Origin: Vigna angularis
Lineage: Eukaryota > Streptophyta > Magnoliopsida > Fabales > Fabaceae
DNA length: 64,000 nt
Reading direction: 5' to 3'
Assembly: GCF_016808095.1 (NCBI RefSeq)
Contig: NC_068972.1
Location: 38,099,029 to 38,163,028 of the forward strand
Shown here: piece after piece, positions 38,751-49,003 of the stretch
Position numbering within the stretch: the first letter of the stretch is position 1
Layout of the letters: every line of letters begins with the position of its first letter
Translations under genes and position numbers: made by a program
Notes under the pieces: generated by a model
The model's input: the letters and a program-made list of their open reading frames with translations, nothing else
Databases searched by the model: none
Told to the model about the DNA's origin: nothing

Positions 38751-39806
38751 TCACGCAAGGGGAGCTTTGAGTACCATCCGCTGTCTCTCGTCGAATACCT
38801 CGATGTGTCTCTGTTGCATTGTCATGGTATAACCCTTTTCAAGAAGTTGGCCGAGACTAAGAAGATTGCTTTTCATTGTGGGTACATATAGAACATTGTG
38901 CATGAACACCGATCTTCCATCTTTGCGAGTGATTAACACCTTGCCTGAGCCTTCAGCTTCAATGACGCTATTATCTGTAAAACGTATTGTGCCCTTGACA
39001 CTTGTGTCTAAATTGAGCAATCATTTTCTATTACCCGTCATGTGGTTGGAGCAGCCCGTATCCAAATACCACGACATTTCTTCCTCTACATGGCTTGTTT
39101 TCCCAATAAGTGACACATATTCTGTTTGGTCGACCTTCTTTATACATTTGTCTGTTACCCAGTTCGTATTTTGAACGTATCTCTCTTGTGTTGTCTTCCA
39201 ACCATTGTCGTTCCTGTCATGTGCAACAACACTCATCAACAAAACGTGATCTGAGTCTGATTCAAGTTCTTCTTTTGCAAGATTTGCTTCGTCTCTATTC
39301 TCTTTCTTGATGTTTTCATTGTACCAACACTCAGATGAGTAATGGCCATATTTACTACACGTAAAGCATTGCACATTTCTTTTGTCAACATTCTTTCTGC
39401 CTCCTTTTCCTCTGGACTTTCCTCTTGCTTTATAAATTCCTTCTCTTTGTCCGTTGTTGTTATCATGTTTGATTTGTTCAAAAGTATTAGTGAATCTACC
39501 TCCATTTCAGCCTCCACGGCCACCACACGATCTTCCTCTTCCCCTATCAGTTCCACGGTTCTTGTAGGTTTGATTGCTTCTAGCTTGAAGCGCTTGATTT
39601 GTGTTTTGCGTTGCATTCTGTTCTGTTGTTCTTCTCTCTATCAGTCGTTGTTCATGTGCTTCAAGAGAGTTTTGTAACTCTTCTACCTTCATTTTCTCCA
39701 GATCTTTGCTTTCTCCGATGGCTACGACAATATGATCGTACTGGGGCGTTAATGTTCTCAAGATCTTTTCAACTATCTTCTTATCTTTTACTACTTTATC
39801 ACACAC
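38751..39806 (-). pseudogene. copia gag C-terminus, zinc knuckle and protease region, broken
   Basis: Positions 39806-39507 continue gag. After a frameshift near 39500 the frame 39374-39021 begins with a CCHC knuckle (CFTCSKYGHYSSECW) and reaches the protease motif WYLDTGCSNHMTGN with the catalytic DTG intact. A stop at 39023-39021 is followed in frame by 39020-38751, ending in the pre-integrase segment (LYVPTMKSNLLSLGQL). At least one frameshift and two in-frame stops are visible here. Confidence 0.8.
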
Positions 39807-40235
39807 TCACATTGCATTAACGACCACCTGAATTCTGCCGATATAATCTTCGATGGTTTCTTGCTCTCCCATGCTCAAGAGCTCATATTGTCTATGCAGT
39901 GATTGAAGTTTTACCTTCTTTACTCTCCCCGAGTTTCCATATCCGTCTTGTAATATGTCCCAGGCTTCTTTGGTTGTTACTGCCTTAGACACCTTTTGAA
40001 ATATCGTTGCAGAAATACACTGGTGCAGAAGCATACATGCCTTGTAGTCCAGCTTCTTATTCTCTTTGTAAGCCTTTTTTACTTCTTCCGTGTCACCCTT
40101 TGTAGGTTCTTTAAACCCTTTCTTGACAATTTTGTCAACTTCTTGAAAGCCCAAGATAGCATCCATCTTCACGCACCAATCATCGTAATTCTTCCCGTCG
40201 AACACCGGCAAGCTACTCTGGATCATTCCTGCCAT
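39807..40235 (-). pseudogene. copia gag, N-terminal part
   Basis: A 142-codon frame starts MAGMIQSSLPVFDGKNYDDW and has the UBN2-type copia gag pattern: the NYxxW near the start, then a helical segment ending QYELLSMGEQETIEDY. A TGA stop at 39809-39807 separates it from the in-frame continuation 39806-39507, which carries the rest of gag up to an Arg/Gly-rich tail. Gag forms the particle that packages the element's RNA. Confidence 0.8.
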
Positions 40236-40503
40236 CGCCTTTCAACGTGAATCCTTATTCACTAAACGATTCCTTTGTTTGTTCAACGCTTCACCAGGTT
40301 CAACAACATGTTGCTCTGAATACCACTGATAGTGTTGGTGTCGTAGAGAGTTTGAGAAAGGAAAGAGATAGTGAAAGGAAAAGTTATGCAAAGAATAGAG
40401 AAACGATGTATTTTTCATTAACGATGAAGCCAATATATGTACAGAATAGGAGAACTCTCAGTTAAAGTTGTTATGTAGTTTAGATTTACATTTTAACAAG
40501 TTG

Positions 40504-41807
40504 CATATCATTAAAATAGATTAATTCAACCCTCTTACATACGACAATACTATAAAGATGTTCATATATTTCACTAATATTAACCACAAATTAGAAATGG
40601 TATTATAAATGTATTCAGTTAAAAAAAATCAAAATGTTAATTTATATAATTAAAGAAACAAATAAATTAATTTCAGTTATAATTGAACATCATTATAGTC
40701 TTGAAAAAAAATAAAAAAATGTCAACTTTCATATTTAAAATTACATTAAACAGTTACAATGAAAAAATTACTAAAATATATTGTTTGTGCATTACGAGTT
40801 GGTCCATCTCCAACACAATGTTTACCTAGTTAACCCACTGATAAGTGAATTAAACTAATTTAACTTAGATTTATAAAAACTATATTTTTTTTTCAGTCTA
40901 ATCATGAACACATAGTGAATTAAGTTAGATGATTAGTTTATACTTATTTTGACACCTAGTTTAGATGAAGAAAATAAATTTTTCAAGCTCCATATATTTT
41001 ATTATTATTTCTTTTAGTTTTAAAACTGTAATCATTTTTTCTAACACAAAATAGAAGATGAGAGAGTAATATCAATTTCTCTAATAAACGACAATAAGTA
41101 AAAGACATAGAAAAGACAGCCAATAATTCAATCCTAATTCACCTTATCCAAAGACTAGGATCTATCCTCAGCAACCTATACAAATTTACGCTCTAACGAA
41201 ATTATTATAAACATTATTACATGTATTTAACTCAATATATATAGAGTTATCTAAGTATTCGTTTTGAATCTTCAAATAAATAATTAAGTAAAACCTTGTT
41301 TAGCCAAACCTCTTTAAACTCTAAATAGATCAGAAAGAAATACGTACAACAGTAATCACAAGGCTATAACGTGTTAAAAGAATATAAATGAATACATTGA
41401 GTATGTTGTAATGAGTCATTATCGATACATAAATTAACTAGTGAAAAAATGTGAAGAAATTTGTGTTTTGAATAAATATCTTTTTAGTTTAATTATTTAA
41501 ATTTTGGATCACATTAAAAATTTATGTTCATTATATTAAAATTAATTAATGATTGTTATCTTGATGACAGATACATATGCATATATTACGCTATATATCA
41601 TAAATTATATAAATTAGACTGAGCACCTTCTATATTAGAAAACATTTTTTTCTACCAGTATTTTTATTATTATAAATGTCAATATTTAGAAGTTTTCTAT
41701 CTTGTATATGTAGTGTTTATAAGAAAAAGGTTACTCTAAAATAAACTTACAAGATTGAATAAAAATTATTAGAAGAAACATATAATTTCCTCATGATATA
41801 TGTTTTT
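40504..41807. other. AT-rich intergenic stretch without a gene
   Basis: No coding sequence, RNA gene or element terminus was recognised between the copia element and the foldback-like element. Confidence 0.5.
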
Positions 41808-43066
41808 TAGTTGGTACGTTTTAGCAATGTGTACCGGGTTTTAGTGGACAAAAATATCCTTATATATCATGGATTCTAAGTTTTAGTTAAGGGTATTTTA
41901 ATAATTTCCATTCTCAAAACTAAAAAAAAAAAAGAAACCCCCAAACCCTTACTCACCTCTCTCATTCCTCTCAACCCTTTCTTTTTCATCTTTTTCACTC
42001 CAATCTTTTCTCTGTCATCCCTACTGTAGCCCCAATTGAAAAAATCAAAAATTTCTCTCAACCTTTTCTCTTTCATCTTTCTCACTCCAATCTTTTCTCT
42101 GTCATCCCTACTGTAGCCCCAATTGAAAAAATCAAAAATCAAAAACACTTGCCGTTAAACCATCTTACAAAAAAATTATTTTATAATGAGTTTTCATCTT
42201 ATAATTTTTGTCTTATCTAATTTTATCCAATTTTCACAAGCATAAAAGAATTGGAAATTGACCTGGAAAAAATCAGAAATACTCGTTGTTAAACAATTTC
42301 TTACAAAAAATGATTTTATAATGAGTTTTTATTTTATGATTTTTGTCTTATCTAATTTTATCTAATTTTCACAAGCATAATGACATCAAAGGAATTGGTA
42401 ATTGGCCTTGAAAAAAATCAGAAACACTCATTGTTAAACAATTTCTTACAAAAAATGACTTTATAATGAGTTTTCATTTTATAATTTTTGTCGTATATAA
42501 TTTTATCTAATTTTCAGAAGCATAATGACATACAAAAGAATTGGTAATTGGCCTGGAGGAGTTTTTTAGAGATGATGATTATGCAGATGATGAAATTAGA
42601 GAGGTTAGTGAAGATGGTGAAATTGAAGAGATCTTGAATGAACCTTTGCCTGAAGGTGAATATGTCAATGACTCAACTCTTTGCAAAGGCAAATTGTTTA
42701 AAGGCAAATTGTTTAAAGGCAAATGTTTTTTATTTTTTCAATTGGAACTACAGTAGCGATGAGAGAGAAAAGGTTGGAGTGAAAAAGATGAAAGAGAAAA
42801 GGTTGAGAGAGAAATTTTTGATTTTTTCAATTGGGGCTACAGTAGGGATGACAGAGAAAAGATTGGAGTGAAAAAGATGAAAGAGAAAGGGTTGAGAGGA
42901 ATGAGAGAGGTGAGTAAGGGTTTGGGGTTTTTTTTTTTTTTTAGTTTTGAGAATGAAAATTATTAAAATACCCTTTACCTTAAAACTTAGAATCCATGAT
43001 ATATAAGGATATTTTTGTCTACTAAAACCCGGTACACATTGCTAAAACGTACCAACTGAAAAACAG
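41808..43066. mobile_element. Foldback-like element with roughly 330-bp terminal inverted repeats
   Basis: The left arm from about 41808 (TTTTTTAGTTGGTACG) and the right arm ending about 43066 (CGTACCAACTGAAAAA) are inverted copies over about 330 bp. They include ACCGGGTTTTAGTGGACA, a T/A tract and a CTCACTCCAATCTTTTCTC block that is itself tandemly duplicated (about 82-bp period). The centre, 42160-42560, is a roughly 130-bp unit in three copies (AATGAGTTTTCAT and TTATCTAATTTTATC blocks). No target duplication was found, so the superfamily (Mutator-like or Foldback) is open. Confidence 0.7.
42556..42700 (+). pseudogene. Acidic coding-like fragment inside the foldback-like element
   Basis: Between the central tandem repeats and the right arm, one frame reads FFRDDDYADDEIREVSEDGE and then ILNEPLPEGEYVNDST. 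It breaks off in a triplicated CAAATTG(T)TTAAAGG repeat. The biased acidic composition looks like real coding sequence set in non-coding repeats, so it may be a captured exon. I do not recognise the family. Confidence 0.3.
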
Positions 43067-43087
43067 GCGTACGCGCGTTAGCAAACC

Positions 43088-43089
<2 letters not shown>

Positions 43090-43174
<85 letters not shown>
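43090..43174. repeat. (TA)n microsatellite
   Basis: About 85 bp of uninterrupted TA, between the foldback-like element and the large CACTA. Confidence 0.95.
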
Positions 43175-43178
<4 letters not shown>

Positions 43179-43219
43179 GTTACACATCATTTATTAGATT
43201 CACTACTACAAAAAAGTGT

Positions 43220-43415
43220 ATAGATAGCGCTTTTTTTTATCATAGATAGCGCTTTTTAAGCGCTATCTATGTCTGCGCTATCTATTAATAGATAGCGCTT
43301 TTTCTAGAAGCGCTATCTATTGGTGTCTAACAATAGATAGCGCTTATTTAAATAAGCGTTATCTATTGGTGTATGACAATAGATAACGCTCATTTAAATA
43401 AGCGCTATCTATTGT
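43220..43415. repeat. Left subterminal array of the large CACTA
   Basis: About ten 13-bp units ATAGATAGCGCTT or the reverse complement, mostly as facing pairs around short AT spacers. Each half contains the palindromic core AGCGCT. One unit has diverged to ATAGATAACGCTC. These are the presumed transposase-binding sites. Confidence 0.85.
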
Positions 43416-43758
43416 TTTAAATTTTTTCAAAAAAAAATAATTTTTATTAAAAAATATAAAATATTAGTTTTATTATATATAAACTTATATATTGATTCAG
43501 TTATATACAAAAAATAAATATAAAATATTAAGACAAATATGATAAAAACAAGTCTCAAAAAGAATGTTTGTTACTTCAATGTATAAATAACATTTTTTGG
43601 TACAATAATATTTCAAAATGTAATCATTAATTCGTCAAGTACATGTTATGACATGACATTGTTTTATAAAACGTATATACAACCATAACACATATCCTAT
43701 TAATACATATGTACATCACCCTAACAACCTATAAACATGTACTAATTATATGTAAACG

Positions 43759-43999
43759 TCAATCTTTCCTAACTTCAATAACTTGATTGTCACAATATTG
43801 TTGATATCTGCAATTAGAAAAATACTGCAACAAAGAAAAATAATATAAAATTAGTCAATTAAATTTTTCGTGCAAATTAATTATGACAATGAAGATAACT
43901 TACCTTAGTTGAAATTGTTCCTCCTTCACATGTGATAATTTCTTTCATATATCGACAAATATAATATCCATAATCATTGTCATTGGGTTGTCTTGAACA
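43759..43999 (-). pseudogene. Ulp1-like (C48) protease C-terminal fragment in the large CACTA
   Basis: Exon 43999-43904 (after a TTTTCTAG acceptor) encodes CSRQPNDNDYGYYICRYMKE and continues IITCEGGTISTK to a GTAAGT donor. Exon 43824-43759 (after TTGCAG) encodes YFSNCRYQQYCDNQVIEVRK and ends in a TGA. Both are phase 0. The pattern QPN..D(C)GYYI.RYMKEI is the C48 catalytic-cysteine block, but the expected Cys is Tyr here (NDYGYY), so the protease would be inactive. The upstream His/Asp part was not recognised. It has the same exon arrangement as the fragment at 6299-6570 but a different sequence. Confidence 0.65.
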
Positions 44000-44558
44000 C
44001 TAGAAAACCAAAAGTAGAAAACATTATAATTTGAACATAACTACAAATCAAAACTCTAATAAACTCCAAACATATTCAGTCTATGGTAACAAACAACTAT
44101 ATACCATGCTTTCATTATAACCATATATTCCTCCAACCAGTAATAATTATGTTTTATTCACTTGAACTTTGTAAATATTCTTTTTAAGAACTTTAAGTTC
44201 AATGTTATAATATACACTTATTACTCATTTACAACCGTTCACAATGATGTCAAAGTAGGAGCAATCTACCGGTCACCACATCCACAGATGATTTTGATCT
44301 TGAAATAAAATGCAACAATGTGTAAAGGCATCCCATAAGAAAGCATCACATTACAAAAGCTGTCAACAAAGAACAAAGGTAGCAACTTTGAAAAATGTCA
44401 ACATCAAATCCAAGACCGTGAGATTCAATTGTATATGTACATTGTCTGGTAGTTAAATATTTACACTAGTAATGGGTTTCTGCAATTAAAACCCAAAGAA
44501 CAGACAATAGGGGGAAATGAAATCAAATTACTGAAATATGTCCAAGGCAAGCACTCAC

Positions 44559-44694
44559 CTGAAAAGGCAACTACAACAACTATTTTTCTGGGCACCTCTT
44601 TAATTGTCTCACAGGAATCTTTAGGCAGTGGCAAGTTAGCACCATACTTTGATGGCATGACGAAAGACATTCTCCACTTGTCTTGATCTTCAAT
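44559..44694 (-). pseudogene. Captured exon of a SOUL heme-binding family protein
   Basis: A 136-bp minus-strand exon between a TTATCTTAG acceptor (44695 onward) and a GTGAGT donor (44558 downward) encodes [20 protein letters not shown] followed by [20 protein letters not shown] and VVAFS. The [10 protein letters not shown] and VPRKxVxVxxFSG blocks are hallmark segments of plant SOUL/HBP proteins of the At3g10130 type, which bind heme or tetrapyrroles. The frame is open and both splice sites are intact. Neighbouring SOUL exons were not found, and the exon sits inside a CACTA element, so it is a transduplicated fragment and not a host gene. Confidence 0.75.
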
Positions 44695-44773
44695 CTAAGA
44701 TAATACAATGATAAATTAGAACATCACAAATTACAAATATATGTTGAAAAGAAACTCCTAATCAAATAGTTGT

Positions 44774-46220
44774 CACTAGTACAGGATAAAGCAATGGCTT
44801 CGGTTAAATAACTTAATAGGATTCGGTTCTACAACCGAGTCATATTCGGACGGTGTAAAAGAGAGTGGCTTTATGCATCGGTTCTAAACCGGGTTGAAAA
44901 AATACAGGATGATGCCTCGGTTCTAAAATAACCGGGGCAATTGCGTTTTTTTTCTTTCAAAACAATCCACTTCTACCTCTCCGTTACACAGTCCAGACAA
45001 GCAAAGTTATTGAATTTTTTTTCCATTTCAGAGATCCAAATATCAGCAAAGATACACAAAACCAGATATCAAAATAGCAAAGAGTTATTGAATTTTTTCC
45101 CCTTTCAGAGAACCAAATCTCAGAACATAGAACCAAATATAATAACAACACAGAAAAATCAACTACCCCAACCTTAACAAAATTGTTCCCAAAACAACAA
45201 AGAAAAGAAGCATGGATTTTGATACAGTGAGCGTTTAGGGAAGAAGAAAAAAATTGGGGAAGAAGGGAAGTTGCTCGCCACCGCTGCAGGACGCGTCGCC
45301 GGCACCTCTTCGTTGCTCGCCAATGCCACCGCTGCAGGACGCCCTCGCCTGACCTCGCCGCGACCTCGCCTGACCACGCCGCGACCTCGCCGCAACCTCG
45401 CCTGACCTTGCCGTGACCTCGCCTGACCTTAGATCTTCTCTGCTCGCCAAACGCCTGCACTTAGATCTTCTCGCCAAACGCCTCGCCGCAACCTCGCCTG
45501 ACCTTGCCTGATCTTCTCTGCTCGCCAAACGCCTTAGATCGGCGAGCCTCCCATCACCGCCGCCGCGGTACTCGTCTCCACCATCGCGCCTCCCCTCTGC
45601 TTTCGACGCCGGCCACCATCGCGCGCCCCCTCCGCTTTCGAACCCGGCCACCATCGCGCTTCCCCTCCGCTTTCAACGCCGGCCACCATCGCGTCTCGTC
45701 CTCGCACCGTGGCTGTCAAGTGGGAGAGGAGAAGAGAGATCGCGCCCTCTCTGTTTCGATGAAAGTGAGATGAGACTGAGATGAGGAAAGAACGAGCGAG
45801 AGGGGAGATGAGACTGAGACGAGGAACGAGTGAGAGGGGAGACGAGCGTGAGAGAGTGTCAGAGGAAAATGTATGGAAAAAATAAAAAAGCAGACTTTTC
45901 AGACTGATTTGATTGGGTAATAGGCCTCGGTTTTACCTTTAACCGAGTCAATAGAGAGGGGTTCAGACTTTTCGGTGTCCAGCAGAGGTGTATAGGCTTC
46001 GGTCTCATTCCAAACGAAGCAATAGGGAGGGGTTTAGGCACCGGTTTTGTAGCAAACCGATGCAGTAATTACGTTATAGGCACCGATTTTGTATTAACCG
46101 AAGCAATATGGATTTTGAACCTCGGGTTGGATGGGGACCGAGGTATATAATCTTGTACGCTTCGGTTTCTCAATAACCGAAGCGTATATGGGGCGTCAGA
46201 ATCTGCTTTTTGTACTAGTG
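44774..46220. mobile_element. Nested non-autonomous CACTA (1447 bp)
   Basis: The termini CACTAGTACAGGATAAAGC and the inverted CACTAGTACAAAAAGCAG have a perfect 3-bp duplication TGT (44771-44773 and 46221-46223). Subterminal CTTCGGTT / AACCGAAG-type repeats mark both ends, as in the element at 2283-6142, so the two are the same family. The centre (about 45270-45770) is GC-rich with short tandem CTCGCCTGACC repeats and encodes nothing recognisable. It is inserted in the intron upstream of the captured SOUL exon. Confidence 0.9.
45270..45770. other. GC-rich core of the nested CACTA with short tandem repeats
   Basis: CGCCTGACC(T/A)(T/C)GCCG(C/T)GACCT units repeat at 45345-45430 and again near 45485. 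A CGCCGGCCACCATCGCG block recurs three times (about 45607, 45645, 45680). Several overlapping open frames exist on both strands, which is expected for such GC-rich repeats. None is recognisable. Confidence 0.6.
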
Positions 46221-46280
46221 TGTATTGATTATTAAATACAGAACTTCCAGAAAATAATATCACAAAATTCACACACTTAA

Positions 46281-46723
46281 GTGCAAAGTGACACTAGTAC
46301 ATTGGCTATATCATAACATACACACAAAAGGGGAAAAATAACGAGAGAGGAACCTGTGACCTAAATGGTTAAAATAATAGTGTTATGTTATAACGCCATC
46401 TAATTGGGATAGATATAGATAATTCATAAGATGGAAAATAGTATCAATTTATCCAATCTCACACACTTAAACTTTACATATTAATTATTTACATATTAAT
46501 TAGACCATGTGCAAAGTGACACTAGTACATTGGCTATATCATAACATAGAAACAAAAGGGAAAAAAAACGAAAGAGGAACATGTGACCTAAATGGTTAAA
46601 ATAATAATGTTATGTTATAACACCATATAATTGAGATAGATATAGGTAATTCATAAGATAGAAAATAGTATCAATTTATCCAATCTCACACACTTAAACT
46701 TTACTTGTTAATTAGACCATGTG
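46281..46723. repeat. 228-bp tandem duplication
   Basis: Two head-to-tail copies start at 46281 and 46509 with GTGCAAAGTGACACTAGTAC and run to ATTAGACCATGTG. They differ at scattered positions and by a small internal duplication (TTACATATTAATTA) in the first copy. They lie within the large CACTA just outside the nested CACTA's right end. Confidence 0.85.
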
Positions 46724-48779
46724 TTAAAGAACATAGGAATTTGATAAAATTTTCAGGTGAAACCTTTAACTATGTATTTGGATAAAGTTAAGAAAAATCA
46801 GATTGAAAAAATATGCTAGGGTAGTTCAGACATTACTGAATTGTTATGAAAGATTTATTTCAATTGAACTTGAATTACATAAACATAGATTTTAAATTAT
46901 GAATTATACTATATCAAATCAGACCATGAAAATAAGTTAGATGCAATTATTTCACTATCATTATTGACAATGTTTGTTATAGTTATATAAATGTATGTTT
47001 CTACTGTTATGTTTGCTGAAACGGATATAATTATGCTAAACTTGTTTGGCAATGCATATAAAAATAAATAAGATAAAGATTGAAAATGAGATATTTCACG
47101 AAATCCATAAAATAAGTTCAACATATATATTCAAATTATCATACCAGTTTTTAACTTATAATTAACACCTCTAAAAGGTGTAATACATACCACACGAAAT
47201 CATGTTTTACTTACCTAATTGTGCACTATCAAAACCAGTGAAATACATCATAACTCTTATCTTAATTAAAATAACATTGTGACATTTGTTTTTAAACTAA
47301 ATAATTTCATGCATTATATTTCACATCACATATAAGAACTTAAGCATAGAAGAATGCAACATATAGTATAATACCCTAAACCACTTTAATGACCACCAAT
47401 TTAAGCACTGGAACTCCCACTTTTTTTTTTCACATATAAATTCAATACAACCTTTTCACCAAATAGATTCTTGTACTAATTTTCCATGATCCAGACTTGT
47501 TAACATTACAACTCCAGACAATAATAGTATATACTAATCCCTATGGGTGCTCACAAATTTATAACACTAAAAGAGTTCAATAATTACATCTAATATACCT
47601 TAGAATCATAGAAACTCATGCAATCATGTCTTGAAACACTACACCAATGTTATTTGTTACAATAATGTGTATATCTAGTCCAACCAGAAAAATATAACAA
47701 CACACCATAATTTTCCAGGCCATCTAGGAATAACATCCTATCCCACTTATTCTTATAAGAATAAAAACATCCAATTATTATCAGTAAACTCACACCTTCC
47801 AGACCCACAAATCAATTCCAATTTAAATATATTATAACCCAACATAACATATACAAATTTCCAGCTTATCATCATGTCCACTATAGATAGCCAAATAAGA
47901 TTGCTCATAGTTTTAAAACCGCGCCCACTGCTCATAGCTTCTCACATTCCGCGCCCACTGCTCATGGATTTCCTCCGTCTCGTGTCCTCTTCTCCTTCTT
48001 TCCCAAAACGTGTCGCTGCTGCTCTCTCTTGCTCTCGCACCACAAAACCTCCAATTCATCTAGGTTTTAGGGTTTTGCCCTTTCTCCATTACTCACCTTG
48101 AAATCTCGCCTCCCCTCTTAAATTCCTTCTTCCGTTACTTCGTCTGAGCCTCAGATTCTCTTCTTCCCCTAGCCGCACCAAGAATCCCTCTTTCTCTTAG
48201 GGTTTTCGAAAAGAAGAAAAAAGATAAGGGAGAAGAGAGAAAACGAGAAAAAAGAAAGAAGAATGAGCTTCAGAATTTTTTAACCCTGTCTACTTCTCAT
48301 GGCCTATGGATTTGGCATTGAAGGCTTCTCTTCCTCTCTCTCGTCCTCACGTTGCTATTTCTTCCATTTGGCTAACCCTAGTTTTTTTTTCGATTTTGGG
48401 CAAAAAGAAAAAGAGAAGGGAGAAGAAAAGAAGAATTGAACTAACCTTCTAAAACCAAAACCAGTGATTTAAGCTCATACGAACAGTAACGCCAGATGCA
48501 AAGGTGCACGAACAAAAGAAATATGTTTTCAGAGTTAACTGAATAAAGGAAATAGGCCGAATTTTTTTTTAGTTTTTATAATAAATAGATATCGCTTTTG
48601 CTTAAATAATAGCTCTCTGTTAATTTATTTTAAATTTTTAATTAAAAATAATAATATAAATAAATATAGATAGTATTATTTTGAAAAACGTTATAAATTG
48701 AAAAAGGGGTAAAAAAATTTTGTTGAGGGTAGAAAGAAGCTAGAAGGAGAAATATATGTATTAAATTTTTTAAAATGTC
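46724..48779. other. Interior of the large CACTA, no gene identified
   Basis: Mostly AT-rich. A GC-richer, gene-start-like segment at about 47915-48480 carries a duplicated CCGCGCCCACTGCTCAT (47922 and 47951) and a short plus-strand open frame with MDFLRLVSSSPSFPKR. It could be another captured 5' exon or the promoter side of the element's own minus-strand gene. I cannot choose. Confidence 0.4.
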
Positions 48780-49003
48780 GAATAGATAGCGCTTATTTAC
48801 AAAAACGTTATCTAAACTTATGACAATAGATAGCGCTTTTTAAAAAAAGCGCTATCTATAGATCTATTTTAAATTATGAATAAAAAAAAGTAATATTAAT
48901 TATATATAGATAGCGTTTTTCCACAAAAGCGCTATCTATTGTCATATGTTTAGATAGCGCTTATTTAAAAAAGCGCTATCTATTAAGTGCTATCTATAGC
49001 CCA
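48780..49003. repeat. Right subterminal array of the large CACTA
   Basis: About eight ATAGATAGCGCTT / AAGCGCTATCTAT units, in facing pairs, mirror the left array at 43220-43415. Degenerate outliers reach back to about 48580. Confidence 0.85.

Larger units (their letters stand above)
35909..40498 (-). mobile_element. Full-length Ty1/copia LTR retrotransposon, frame-broken
   Basis: LTRs lie at 40327-40498 (5' on the minus strand) and 35909-36089 (3'), TG...CA, differing by roughly a dozen substitutions and small gaps. A perfect 5-bp target duplication AGTTG is at 35904-35908 and 40499-40503. Beside the 5' LTR is a primer-binding site TGGTATTCAGAGC (one base longer than the usual initiator tRNA-Met match); the 3' LTR is preceded by a polypurine tract AAAGGGGAG (36098-36090). 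Order gag, protease, integrase, reverse transcriptase, RNase H places it in copia. Stops and frameshifts make it non-autonomous. It lies upstream of NTRC on the same strand. Confidence 0.92.

Noticed and set aside
41876..42148. Minus-strand frame with a repeated FNWGYSRDDREKIGV peptide
   Set aside because: The peptide repeat reflects the 82-bp duplication within the inverted arm of the foldback-like element, and the mirror copy appears on the other strand at the other arm.
42987..43190. Frame encoding a long Tyr-Ile repeat
   Set aside because: It is a translation of the (TA)n microsatellite.
44559..44694. Annotating the SOUL exon as a host gene
   Set aside because: No flanking SOUL exons were found and it lies between the termini and subterminal arrays of a CACTA element.
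45174..45773. Several overlapping GC-rich open frames on both strands
   Set aside because: They run through short tandem repeats in the core of a non-autonomous CACTA; none has a recognisable domain, and overlapping frames on both strands point to base composition.
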